The position numbers and the translations under genes were made by a program. This document shows positions 52,125 through 61,186 of a DNA stretch of 64,000 nucleotides, piece by piece. Position 1 is the first letter of the stretch. Every line of letters starts with the position of its first letter. The DNA comes from Streptomyces sp. IMTB 2501 (lineage in GTDB: Bacteria > Actinomycetota > Actinomycetes > Streptomycetales > Streptomycetaceae). The stretch lies in the NCBI RefSeq assembly GCF_001953885.1, contig NZ_MQUS01000008.1:223308-287307 (forward strand), read 5' to 3'. Below the pieces are notes generated by a model. That model was not told the DNA's origin. It saw nothing but the letters and a program-made list of their open reading frames with translations, and searched no databases.

Positions 52125-53801
52125 TCAGTTGCCGCTGCCCGAGGAGCCGCCCAGATCCTTGATCCACTTGCTCGTCTGGTTGACCCAGTGGGTCACCTCG
52201 TGCCAGTAGCTCCGGCCCTGGCCGACCCAGGTGTGCAGCGGGGTCAGCTCCCAGATCAGCCAGCTCGCCACGACCAGGATGACGATCGTGAACAGACAGC
52301 CCTTCAGGCAGCCGAGCCCCGGGATCTTCATGGGGTTGGCGCTGCGCTGCCGCGGCGCGCGGGGCTCCCGGGCGGGCCGCTGCGGCTCCGGGGCGGGCGG
52401 CGCGTACCGCTGCGGCTGCTGCGGGGCGTACTGCTGGGGCTGCTGCGGCGCATAGCCGTACCCCTGCTGGTATCCCTGCTGCCCGCCGCGCGGCTGCGGC
52501 TGCCGGGGGCGGCCCTGCGGGGCCTGGCGCGGCTGCTGGCCGGGCCGGGCGACCTGCCGCTGCGGCCGGTGGCGCAGCGGATCGTCGTCCGGGGACAGGA
52601 ACTGCTGGACCTGCGTCTGCTCATTGCGGTCGCGTGCGGCGCGCAGCTGGGTCTGCCAGGGGTGCGGCTGCTCGGGCTGCTGCCCCTGCGGACCGGTGTT
52701 CGGCAGCACCGCCGTCGGGTCCGCCGCGCCCGTGTTCGGCAGTACGGCGGTGGGGTCGGCGGCGCCGGGGCCGCCGGTGTGCGGCAGGAAACTGGTCGCG
52801 GCGTTCGGGTCGTACGACCCCTGCGGCGCGTTCGTCGGCAGCACCTGGGTGGGGTCGGCGGCACCGGGCACACCCGGGACGGCGGTCGGGGCCGGGTCGG
52901 GGGCGAGCAGCGCGCCGATGCCCTCGGCGGCGGCGATCTGCGCGGCGTTCGCGTGCACACCGATGCCCTCGGAGACGACCCGCAGGCCGCGCGCGAGGTT
53001 CTCGGCGCTCGGCCGTTCCTCCGGGTTCTTGCGCAGGCAGCGTTCTATGACCGTCCACAGCGGGTCCGGGACGGTGGAGGGGCGGCGCGGCTCGGCGCTC
53101 AGGTGCTGGTGCAGGACCTCCAGGGCCGTGCTGCCCGAGAACGGCGGGCGGCCGGTGACCAGCTCGTACAGCAGGATGCCGGCGCCGTAGATGTCCACGG
53201 CGGAGGTCTGCGGGCGGCCCTCGGCGGACTCCGGTGCCACGTACGCGGGCGTGCCGACGAACTCCTGGGTGCGGGTCAGGCCCGGGGAGTCGGCGAGGCG
53301 GGCGATGCCGAAGTCGGTCAGCATCGGGTGCATCTGGCCGTCGTTCTGCGCCAGCAGCACGTTGGCGGGCTTCAGGTCGCGGTGGACGACGCCGTCGGCA
53401 TGGCTCGCGGCGAGCGCGTCGGCGACCTGTGCGGTCATCAGCGCGGCGGCCACCGGCGTGAAGGGGCCGCTCTCACGCAGGTAGCGGTGCAGGTCGGGGC
53501 CGTCGACGAGGTCCATGACCAGCGCCAGCAGATCGCCCTCGACGACCAGGTCGCGGACCCGGACGATGTTCGGGTGGGTCAGGCGGAGCAGGACGGAACG
53601 TTCGCGCAGGAAGCGCATCACGATGTCCGGGTCGCTCGCCAGCTCCTCCTTGAGGACCTTGATCGCGACCGTCTCACCGGGCTGCCCGGGTACGGCCGCC
53701 TCGGCGCCCGCGGTCTCGCGCTGGCGGGCACGCCAGACGGTGCCTGTGGCGCCGCGTCCGAGCGGCTCCTCAAGCAGGTACTTGCTGCCGACTGGCCGCA
53801 C
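52125..53801 (-). CDS. pkaA: Ser/Thr protein kinase PkaA
   Basis: 558 residues. The kinase domain (about 8-275) has LGRGATGTVWRA, VAIKVLKEE, HRDLKPANVLL and DFGIARL. Next comes a long Pro/Gln-rich linker with repeated ADPTAVLPNTG units and Tyr/Gln/Pro repeats. A single transmembrane helix (about 500-520, GCLFTIVILVVASWLIW) leads to a short extracytoplasmic end. The GTG at 53799-53801 follows GGGAG. Possible phospho-Thr sites in its linker would suit the FHA protein encoded divergently. Confidence 0.92.
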   Translation of the reverse strand: MRPVGSKYLLEEPLGRGATGTVWRARQRETAGAEAAVPGQPGETVAIKVLKEELASDPDIVMRFLRERSVLLRLTHPNIVRVRDLVVEGDLLALVMDLVDGPDLHRYLRESGPFTPVAAALMTAQVADALAASHADGVVHRDLKPANVLLAQNDGQMHPMLTDFGIARLADSPGLTRTQEFVGTPAYVAPESAEGRPQTSAVDIYGAGILLYELVTGRPPFSGSTALEVLHQHLSAEPRRPSTVPDPLWTVIERCLRKNPEERPSAENLARGLRVVSEGIGVHANAAQIAAAEGIGALLAPDPAPTAVPGVPGAADPTQVLPTNAPQGSYDPNAATSFLPHTGGPGAADPTAVLPNTGAADPTAVLPNTGPQGQQPEQPHPWQTQLRAARDRNEQTQVQQFLSPDDDPLRHRPQRQVARPGQQPRQAPQGRPRQPQPRGGQQGYQQGYGYAPQQPQQYAPQQPQRYAPPAPEPQRPAREPRAPRQRSANPMKIPGLGCLKGCLFTIVILVVASWLIWELTPLHTWVGQGRSYWHEVTHWVNQTSKWIKDLGGSSGSGN

Positions 53802-54227
53802 GTCACGCGCTCCCTGCTGCTTGCTGTTGCTTGCTTGCCTGCATTCCGGTGCTCCGCCCCACTGTAGTGCCGCCTTTCAAGGCACTACGCAAGCGTTACC
53901 GAGCCCGTTCGAGATGTTCGAAGACTGCGGCGTGATTCGACTTGTCCAGGCCGTAACGAAGGGGATGAAGGGTTCGACGGGAAGACGCACGAGCCGGTCC
54001 GCCGGTTGCCGGAGCCGGACGTGACCGATCTCAAGTGATCGCCCGTGCGCCATCCGTCAGGCACTTTTGGGGGCAGAGCCGACCAATCAAGATCACTTGT
54101 CACCGGGTCCCGGGCGCGTTGTCAGTGGCAGGTGCGAGGATGCCTTCCAGTACTGGCCGACGTGCTCGTGTGGGGTGGGGGGAAGTCCGTCCCGCGCAGA
54201 CCCGCGCAGAAGGGACCGCTGACGCCG
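53802..54227. promoter_or_regulatory. Divergent pkaA / FHA-FtsK promoter region
   Basis: 426 bases without a gene. CAAGTGATC (54032-54040) and its exact reverse complement GATCACTTG (54091-54099) flank a 50-base stretch upstream of the FHA-FtsK gene. The remainder shows no clear structure. Confidence 0.45.
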
Positions 54228-57200
54228 ATGCAGATCCGGCTGACCGTCGTAGACCCGCTGGGCCCGTCCACGCAGCGGGGCCGCGCCGCGAGCCGCGACG
54301 TGCTGGTCACGGCGCCCACCGGCACGGACCTCGGCGCGGTCGCGTCGGCTCTGACCGGGGCGGTCACCGGGGAGGGCGGCGCGGGCCGCGACACCGGTGC
54401 GGCATCCGTGGTGCTGTACGCGGGCGCCGAACGCCTCGATCCCCGCCGGCACACCCTCGGCGAGCCTCCGCTGATCGACGGCGCCGTGCTGTCCCTGGGC
54501 GCCCCGGCGGCCGCCGAGCCGCATCCCGAGCTGGACGACGCGCCGACCCAGCTCCATGTCGTGGCGGGCCCGGACGCGGGCGGGGTCCATCTGCTGCACG
54601 GCGGGCGGATCACCGTGGGCCGTTCGAGCGAGGCGGACGTACCGCTGGACGACCCCGATGTGTCCCGATTGCACTGCGCGGTCACCGTCGGCGCGGACGG
54701 GCGCGTCTCGGTCGCCGACCTCGGCTCGACGAACGGGACGGTGCTGGACGGGGGGCGCGTGGGGGAGCGGCCGGTGCGGTTCCCTGCCGGGGGCTTGTTG
54801 CGGATCGGGGAGTCCGCGCTCCGGGTTGCTTCGGCCGGGGGGCCGGGGACGCGGGTTGTCTCCGACGGGGAGGGATGCGTCCGGGTTGTTCCGGGCGGGG
54901 TGTCGGGGGCGGAAGCGTCGTCTTCGGGTGCGGGGGGTGCTCGTGGGGGCGGGGTGCCGGGTGGTGCGGACGGGGCTTCCATGGGGGCGGCCCAGCATGG
55001 GTATGACTCCGCCGGGTGGGGGGCTTCCGGGGGCGGGGGGCTGGAACATCGGCGTTCGGAGCCGGGCGTGGTGCCGGGGCAGGGCGGGGCGCCCACGATC
55101 GAGAACCGTAGCGGTGGGGACACACATGCCGGGCGTTTCGGTGTCGGCGGATCGACTCCTGTGGGCGGAGATCCGTACGCCGGTGCGGCGGCACACGTGC
55201 CGCCTGCCGACGGTGACCCGGAAACCGGCGAGGATCCGCACGCACAAGGCAGCCGTAAAGGCACCCCCGTCAGAGGCACCGATGTCCCGCAGGGTGCGCG
55301 GCGGCGGGGGCTCGGTGCGTGGGCTCGGCGGCTGGCCGGTGGTCGCGGGGAGCAGCCCGACGTGCCCGAGGCGTACGACGGGACCGGGCCCGTCGCCCAC
55401 GCCGCCCCGGTGGTCGTCGCGCCGCAGCAACCCGAGACCTGGCCGGATCCCGCAGCCCTGCTGCTGACGGCGCTCGGGCCAGGGCCCCGGCTGTGGGAGC
55501 GCGGACCCGGCCATGCGGAGACGCTGACCGTGCGGCTCGGTACGGCCGACCGGAGCGCGCCGGACGGCTCCGGGCTGCTGCCCGCGGTACCCGTGACGGC
55601 GGCGCTGCGCGAGGCGGGCGCGCTGGGCCTGGCCGGTCCACGCCCCCGGCTGTCCGGGCTGGCCCGCACCGTGCTCGCCCAGCTGGCCGCGCTGCACTCC
55701 CCCGACCAGCTGGAGATCGTGCTGATCAGCGCCGACCGCTCGCGTCCCGTGGCCGAGCGCACGGCCGAGTGGGCCTGGCTGGGCTGGCTCCCGCACGTCC
55801 GGCCGGGCCATGGCCAGGACTGCCGGCTGCTGCTGGCCTACGACCGCGAACAGGCGGCCGCCCGCACAGAGGAACTGCTGCGCCGGGTGGACGACCACGC
55901 GGCGGCCGGCAGAAGCGCGGCCCGCCCCGCCACCCCCGCACACAGCGAGCCGTCCAGCACCGCCACGCACGGCTCCCGCGCGGCTGCCGCTGCCCAGAGC
56001 TCCCCCTCGGGCACGCCCGAGGCTCTCGGTGCGCCCGCTCCGGGCTTGGCGGCCACCGGCGCCCACGGATCCAGCCCCGCCGCCCCGGGCACACCCGCCC
56101 AGGAGCGCGTTTCCGGCCACCCCGGCACTCCCGCCCAGCTCTCGGGCACTCCCGCCACACCGGCCCAGGCACCAGTCACCGGCCGCCCGGGCAACCACGC
56201 CGGCTCTGCCGACCCCGGGCCCGGACACACCCCCGGCACCCCCGGCACACCGCCCCGGACACCCACGCCGGGCCACCCCAGGACTCCCGGCACACCGGCC
56301 CAGGCACCAGTCACCGGCCCCAGTGGCTACGGCAACTCCGCGCTCGCGCACACCCCGGGCACGCCCGGCGTACCGCCTCGGGCACCAGCCCCCGGCAGCT
56401 CCGCACCACCGCACGCGTCCGGCACACACACCACGCCCCACCTGACGGCAACCGCCGCCCCCTCCACACGCCGCCCCTCCTGGGCCAAGGGCGACGGTGA
56501 GGTCGCCGGGAACACCGGATTCGCCGGGCCCTACACCGTCGTCGTCGTGGACGGGGATCCCGGTGGTGGTGCCCTGCGGGACGCGGTCGCTCGGCTTGCC
56601 GTGGCCGGGCCTCGGGCCGGGATTCATGTCGTGTGTCTTGCCGAGACGGAGCCGGCCTCGGCCGCCTCACCCGTGGCGCTGACGTACGAGGCCGCGTGCG
56701 CGGTGGCGCCGACGTTCCGCCACTGCGGTGCCGTGGCGCTGCTCAGCGGTGATGTGGCGACCGCGCTGCATCTGATGCGGGTGGCGCCCGGCGGGCCCGT
56801 GGGACCGGGCACGCTCGCCGCCGTGGACGCCGTCTCCCCCGCCTGGGCGGAGCGGTTCGCGCGGGCGTTGGCGCCGCTGCGGCCGGACGGCCCGGTCGGC
56901 GAGCGGGACACGCGCGTGGCCACGCCGTTGCCGCAGTCGGCGCGGCTGCTGGACGAGCTGGGGCTGGCCCGGGCCACCCCGGCGTCGCTGATGGCGCGCT
57001 GGGCGGACGCGGCCGATGACACGGAGTCCCTGGGCGGGCGGGCACGGGCGGTGCTCGGCGCCGGACCGCGCGGGCCGCTCGTCGCCGACCTGGTGGCCGA
57101 CGGCCCGCATCTGCTGATCGAGGGACCGGCCGGCAGCGGTCGTACGGAGCTGCTGCGGGCCGTGGTGGCCTCGCTGGCCGCGGCCGAGCGGCCGGACCGG

Positions 57201-58055
57201 CTGGGTGTGGTGCTGGTCGACGGCCGGGACGGCATCGGGACGGGCGCGGCGCGCGGCGAGGGCCTGCGGGTGTGCACCGACATACCGCATGTCACCACGC
57301 ATCTGGTCGCCAACGACCCGGTGCGCATGCGGGAGTTCGCCCAGTCGCTGACCACCGAGCTGAAGCGACGGGCGGAGCTGCTGGGCCGGACGGACTTCGC
57401 CCAGTGGCACGCGGGGCGTGCGGTGTCGGGCCGTATGGTCGCGCAGCGTACGTCCGCCTCCGGTGACATAGAGACGCCGCCCAGCTCCACCCTGCGGCTG
57501 CGGCCGGGGGCAGCGGGGCGGCAACAGGCCGAGGCGGCGCCGCCGTTGGCGCGGCTCGTGGTCGTCGTCGACGATCTGGACGCGCTGGTCTCGCCCTCGC
57601 TCGGCTCGCCGGGCCGGCCCGCCGCCGGGTCGGTGATGCGTGCGCTGGAGGCGGTGGCCCGGGACGGCGAGCGGCTCGGGGTGCATCTGGTGGCGGCGGC
57701 CGCCACCGGTGGCCGTACGGCGGAGACCGAGCCCGCGCGGCGGGCGGCCCTGCGGGTCGTGCTCGACGCGCCCCAGCAGGGGCCGGAGGAAGCGGCGCCG
57801 GGGCGTGGGCTGTTGGCGTACGCCGACGGGCGGGCCGTCGGTTTCCAGGGCGGCCGAGTGACGGGCCGTATCCCGCGTACGGCGACCCAGCGGCCCACGG
57901 TCGTCCCGCTGGACTGGCAGCGGATGGGCGACCCGCCGGCCCGCCGGCCCGTGCGGGAGCTGGGCAACGGCCCCACCGACCTGGCCCTGTTGGCGAGCGC
58001 GGTGGAGCGGGCGGCCCGGGAGGTGTCGGCGGCGCGCGTGCCGTCCCTCCTCTGA
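54228..58055 (+). CDS. FHA-domain FtsK/SpoIIIE-like ATPase (EssC/EccC-related)
   Basis: 1275 residues. N-terminal ubiquitin-like/FtsK_SpoIIIE_N-type domain (1-90), then an FHA domain (about 107-205) with ITVGRSSEADVPL, SRLHCAV and DLGSTNGT. A long Gly/Pro/Thr/Ala-rich linker occupies about 205-400 and 558-751, with PGTPAQAPVTG-type repeats. The C-terminal FtsK-like ATPase has a P-loop GPAGSGRT at 966-973 (Arg in place of the usual Lys) and Walker B LVVVVDDLDAL near 1110. The layout resembles type VII secretion motor EssC, but no WXG100 or EccB/D gene is near. ATG 54228. Divergent from pkaA, so its FHA domain may bind PkaA/PkaB products. Confidence 0.75.
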   Translation: MQIRLTVVDPLGPSTQRGRAASRDVLVTAPTGTDLGAVASALTGAVTGEGGAGRDTGAASVVLYAGAERLDPRRHTLGEPPLIDGAVLSLGAPAAAEPHPELDDAPTQLHVVAGPDAGGVHLLHGGRITVGRSSEADVPLDDPDVSRLHCAVTVGADGRVSVADLGSTNGTVLDGGRVGERPVRFPAGGLLRIGESALRVASAGGPGTRVVSDGEGCVRVVPGGVSGAEASSSGAGGARGGGVPGGADGASMGAAQHGYDSAGWGASGGGGLEHRRSEPGVVPGQGGAPTIENRSGGDTHAGRFGVGGSTPVGGDPYAGAAAHVPPADGDPETGEDPHAQGSRKGTPVRGTDVPQGARRRGLGAWARRLAGGRGEQPDVPEAYDGTGPVAHAAPVVVAPQQPETWPDPAALLLTALGPGPRLWERGPGHAETLTVRLGTADRSAPDGSGLLPAVPVTAALREAGALGLAGPRPRLSGLARTVLAQLAALHSPDQLEIVLISADRSRPVAERTAEWAWLGWLPHVRPGHGQDCRLLLAYDREQAAARTEELLRRVDDHAAAGRSAARPATPAHSEPSSTATHGSRAAAAAQSSPSGTPEALGAPAPGLAATGAHGSSPAAPGTPAQERVSGHPGTPAQLSGTPATPAQAPVTGRPGNHAGSADPGPGHTPGTPGTPPRTPTPGHPRTPGTPAQAPVTGPSGYGNSALAHTPGTPGVPPRAPAPGSSAPPHASGTHTTPHLTATAAPSTRRPSWAKGDGEVAGNTGFAGPYTVVVVDGDPGGGALRDAVARLAVAGPRAGIHVVCLAETEPASAASPVALTYEAACAVAPTFRHCGAVALLSGDVATALHLMRVAPGGPVGPGTLAAVDAVSPAWAERFARALAPLRPDGPVGERDTRVATPLPQSARLLDELGLARATPASLMARWADAADDTESLGGRARAVLGAGPRGPLVADLVADGPHLLIEGPAGSGRTELLRAVVASLAAAERPDRLGVVLVDGRDGIGTGAARGEGLRVCTDIPHVTTHLVANDPVRMREFAQSLTTELKRRAELLGRTDFAQWHAGRAVSGRMVAQRTSASGDIETPPSSTLRLRPGAAGRQQAEAAPPLARLVVVVDDLDALVSPSLGSPGRPAAGSVMRALEAVARDGERLGVHLVAAAATGGRTAETEPARRAALRVVLDAPQQGPEEAAPGRGLLAYADGRAVGFQGGRVTGRIPRTATQRPTVVPLDWQRMGDPPARRPVRELGNGPTDLALLASAVERAAREVSAARVPSLL

Positions 58056-58240
58056 CCGGCTCAGGTGCCGCCCCCTCCCCCTGCCTCGCCCCTCCTCCGG
58101 CCCGAATCCTTCCGGATCGGCCCGGATCTGCCCCGTACACCCCCGGTCACGAGCCGGTCACGATGAGCGGGTTGACACCGCAGGCGCTCTTGCCCGCCCC
58201 GAGCGGCCCGCGTACACCGGACCGCACGGGACCGTCGTCT

Positions 58241-58330
58241 TGACGTTCGACGCCGTACCGCGACGCGCCACGAAGTACCACTTGGTACGACGATGTACCA
58301 CGATGTACCACGACGTACCACTACGTTCAG
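58241..58330. repeat. 10-bp-phased repeat array upstream of the sugar ABC operon
   Basis: Consecutive decamers from 58251 to 58320 follow the consensus CGANGTACCA. The best units are 58271-58280, 58291-58300, 58301-58310 and 58311-58320; 58281-58290 is an inverted unit, making the palindrome GTACCACTTGGTAC (58275-58288). Degenerate units extend on both sides. The array ends 24 bases before the lipoprotein start. Confidence 0.8.
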
Positions 58331-58354
58331 CGGAGAACGACGAACGGGGAAGTG

Positions 58355-59740
58355 ATGCGCAGCAAGAGCAGCACCATCCGGACATACAGGGCCGTCACCA
58401 CACTCGCCGCACTGCTGGCCGGAGCCCTCGCGCTCAGCGCCTGCTCCAGCAGCGGCGACAAAAGCGGCGACAAGGAGAAGAGCAGCGGGGGGCAGACCCC
58501 GGCCGGCTCCACCGTCACCCTGCCGAAGCTGAACGGCGCCCATCTGGAGGTGGCCGCCGTATGGACCGGCGCCGAGCAGGACAACTTCAAGAAAGTCCTC
58601 GCCGAGTTCGAGAAGCGCACCGGCGCGACGGTCACTTTCGTGCCCGCCCAGGACCCGATCATCAACTTCCTCGGTTCGAAGATCGCGGGCGGTCAGCCGC
58701 CGGACGTGGCGATGCTGCCGCAGCCCGGCGCCATCAAGCAGGCCGTGCGGCAGAAGTGGGCCAAGCCGCTCGGCCCGGACGCCCTGAAGGAGCTGCAGCA
58801 GAACTACTCGCAGGGCTGGCAGGACATCGGCAAGGTCGACGGCAAGCAGTACGGCGTCTACTACAAGGCCGCCAACAAGTCGCTGATCTGGTACAACGCC
58901 AAGGTCTTCGCGAACGCGGGCGCCCAGGAGCCGAAGACCTGGAAGGACCTGCTGACGGCGGCGCAGGCGGTGTACGACTCCGGGGTCACGCCGTTCTCGG
59001 TGCCGGGCGCGGACGGCTGGCCGCTGACGGACTGGTTCGAGAACGTGTATCTGTCCCAGGCGGGGCCCGAGAAGTACGACCAGCTCACCCAGCACAAGAT
59101 CAAGTGGACGGATCCCTCGGTCAAGCAGGCGCTCACGACGCTCGCCCAGATCTGGGGCAAGAAGGACTTTCTGGCGGGCGGTCAGGACGGCGCGCTGCAG
59201 ACCGAGTTCCCGGCCTCGGTCACCCAGACCTTCACCGGTGGCGACCAGCCGAAGGCCGCGATGGTCTACGAGGGCGACTTCGTGCAGGTCAACATCGCCG
59301 AGACCAAGGCGAAGGTGGGCACGGACGCGAAGGTGTTCCCGTTCCCGGCGGTCGGCTCCACCGCGCCCGTGGTCTCCGGCGGTGACGCGGCGGTGATCCT
59401 GAAGGACTCCAAGGCCGCGCAGGCTCTGGCCACCTTCCTCGCCTCCCCGGACGCGGCGACGATCCAGGCGAAGCTCGGCGGCTATCTCTCGCCGAACAAG
59501 AACGTGCCGATCTCGGCATACCCGAACGCGGTGCAGCAGAAGATCGCCAAGGCGCTGATCGCGTCCGGTGACGACTTCCGCTTCGACATGTCCGACCAGG
59601 CCCCGCAGGCCTTCGGCGGCACCCCGGGCAAGGGCGAGTGGAAGGACCTTCAGGACTTCCTGAAGAACCCGGCGGATGTGGCGGGCGCGCAGGCGAAGCT
59701 GGAGAAGGACGCGGCGGCCGCGTACGGAAGCGGGAGCTGA
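58355..59740 (+). CDS. Carbohydrate ABC transporter substrate-binding lipoprotein
   Basis: 461 residues. Signal peptide with lipobox LSAC, then a Ser/Lys/Gly linker. The mature part is a family-1 extracellular solute-binding protein (FKKVLAEFEKRTGATVTFVP, GQPPDVAMLPQPGAIKQ, KTWKDLLTAAQAVYDSGVTPFSV). The last segment has a DFRFDMSDQAPQAFGG stretch seen in binding proteins for oligosaccharides. GGGGA precedes ATG 58355 by four bases; GTG 58352 is the alternative. It is first in an operon with two permeases. No ATPase gene follows, so a shared ATPase such as MsiK is expected. Confidence 0.9.
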   Translation: MRSKSSTIRTYRAVTTLAALLAGALALSACSSSGDKSGDKEKSSGGQTPAGSTVTLPKLNGAHLEVAAVWTGAEQDNFKKVLAEFEKRTGATVTFVPAQDPIINFLGSKIAGGQPPDVAMLPQPGAIKQAVRQKWAKPLGPDALKELQQNYSQGWQDIGKVDGKQYGVYYKAANKSLIWYNAKVFANAGAQEPKTWKDLLTAAQAVYDSGVTPFSVPGADGWPLTDWFENVYLSQAGPEKYDQLTQHKIKWTDPSVKQALTTLAQIWGKKDFLAGGQDGALQTEFPASVTQTFTGGDQPKAAMVYEGDFVQVNIAETKAKVGTDAKVFPFPAVGSTAPVVSGGDAAVILKDSKAAQALATFLASPDAATIQAKLGGYLSPNKNVPISAYPNAVQQKIAKALIASGDDFRFDMSDQAPQAFGGTPGKGEWKDLQDFLKNPADVAGAQAKLEKDAAAAYGSGS

Positions 59741-59747
59741 TCCGGCG

Positions 59748-61091
59748 ATGGCGTCGGCAGCGGCGGCCGGGACCCCACCGGGCCCGGCCGCACCCCGCAG
59801 TCGCAGGAGCGTGACCGGCACCCGGAAGACCGTGGCAGCACTGTTCCTGCTGCCCGCCCTGGTGCTGCTCGGCGCGCTCGTGGTCTACCCGATCGGGTAC
59901 TCGCTCATCCGCAGCTTCTACAACGCCTCCGGCGACGGTTTCGCCGGCGTCGACAACTACAAGACCCTCTTCACGGACGACGGGATCCGCACCGCCCTGA
60001 AGAACAACGTCATCTGGGTGGTGTTCGCGCCCATGGTCTCCACCGCGCTCGGTCTGATCTTCGCGGTGCTGACCGAACGGGTGCGGTGGGGAACGGCGTT
60101 CAAGCTGGTCGTCTTCATGCCGATGGCGATCTCGATGCTGGCGGCCGGGATCATCTTCCGGCTGGTGTACGACCAGGATCCGCACAGGGGCGTCGCGAAC
60201 GCGGTGTGGGTGGGTGTCCACGACACCTTCGCGCAGTCGTCGGCGTTCCCGAAGGCCCACCCGGGCCGCGAGTCGCCCCTCGTCGCGCAGAACGGCGGCT
60301 TCATCACCAGGGCCACCGTGCACGCCGGCCGGACCGTCACCCTTCCCCTCGTCGGCGTCGCCCCCGATCAGATGCCGGGCAGCGCGAAGAAGGCCGTGGC
60401 GGCCGAGCCGGAGCCCGGGAAGATCACCGGCACCACCTGGCAGGACTTCACGCGCGGCAAGGGCGTGGGGCGGCTCGGCGTGCCCGATCCGTCCGAGCTG
60501 GGCTATGCCGGGATGCGGATCGAGGCGGTGAAGGACGGCAAGGTGGTCGCCGCCACCAAGGCGGCCGACGACGGCACCTTCACGCTGCCCGCGTCCGCCG
60601 ACGGGGCACGACTGCGGCTTCCCGCGAGCAACTTCAGGGCGCCGTACAACGGTGTCGAGTGGCTCGGCCCTTCGCTGGTCACCCCGGCGGTCATCGGGGC
60701 GTATGTATGGATGTGGGCAGGTTTCGCGATGGTACTGATCGCGGCCGGGCTCGCGAGTGTGCCCCGGGAACTGCTGGAGGCGGCGCGGGTGGACGGCGCG
60801 AACGAGTGGCAGGTGTTCCGCAAGGTCACCGTGCCGCTGCTCGCGCCGGTCCTCGCGGTGGTCACCGTCACGCTGATGATCAACGTGCTGAAGGTGTTCG
60901 ACCTCGTCTACATCATCGCGCCGGGCTCCTCCCAGGCCGACGCGAACGTGCTCGCGCTGGAGCTGTACCGCAAGGGCTTCGCGGAGGGCCAGCCAGGCGT
61001 CGCGAGCGCGATCGCGGTGCTGTTGCTGGTGCTGGTGATCCCCGTGGTGCTGTTCAACGTCCGCCGGCTGAGGCGGGAGGTCAGGCGATGA
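59748..61091 (+). CDS. Carbohydrate ABC permease (MalF/UgpA type) with large extracytoplasmic insertion
   Basis: 447 residues, about 150 more than the usual 290-310. The first helices (LFLLPALVLLGALVVYPIGYSLI) and FMPMAISMLAAGIIFRLVYD match ordinary sugar permeases. An inserted segment of about 160 residues (about 144-304) follows; it contains a beta-rich part with GKVVAATKAADDGTFTLPAS. The normal sequence then resumes with GPSLVTPAVIGAYVWMWAGF and the EAA loop ELLEAARVDGANEWQVFRKVTVPLL. The stop overlaps the ATG of the first micro-ORF (ATGA). Confidence 0.88.
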   Translation: MASAAAAGTPPGPAAPRSRRSVTGTRKTVAALFLLPALVLLGALVVYPIGYSLIRSFYNASGDGFAGVDNYKTLFTDDGIRTALKNNVIWVVFAPMVSTALGLIFAVLTERVRWGTAFKLVVFMPMAISMLAAGIIFRLVYDQDPHRGVANAVWVGVHDTFAQSSAFPKAHPGRESPLVAQNGGFITRATVHAGRTVTLPLVGVAPDQMPGSAKKAVAAEPEPGKITGTTWQDFTRGKGVGRLGVPDPSELGYAGMRIEAVKDGKVVAATKAADDGTFTLPASADGARLRLPASNFRAPYNGVEWLGPSLVTPAVIGAYVWMWAGFAMVLIAAGLASVPRELLEAARVDGANEWQVFRKVTVPLLAPVLAVVTVTLMINVLKVFDLVYIIAPGSSQADANVLALELYRKGFAEGQPGVASAIAVLLLVLVIPVVLFNVRRLRREVRR

Positions 61092-61186
61092 CGGCACGAC
61101 GCCCACGCATCGGCTGGAGGGCCGGGAGTTACCCCCCGGACGAAAACAACAACGTTCGCCGGCTGAAGCGGGAGGGCAAGCGATGA
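61088..61186 (+). CDS. Micro-ORF A in the 95-bp repeat
   Basis: 32 residues starting MTARRPRIGWRAGSYPPDEN and ending NVRRLKREGKR; strongly basic. The ATG overlaps the upstream permease stop, and the TGA overlaps the ATG of micro-ORF B. The C-terminal part repeats the last residues of the permease. No known domain. It may be a real coupled peptide or only a device that keeps ribosomes moving across a duplicated spacer. Confidence 0.55.
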   Translation: MTARRPRIGWRAGSYPPDENNNVRRLKREGKR

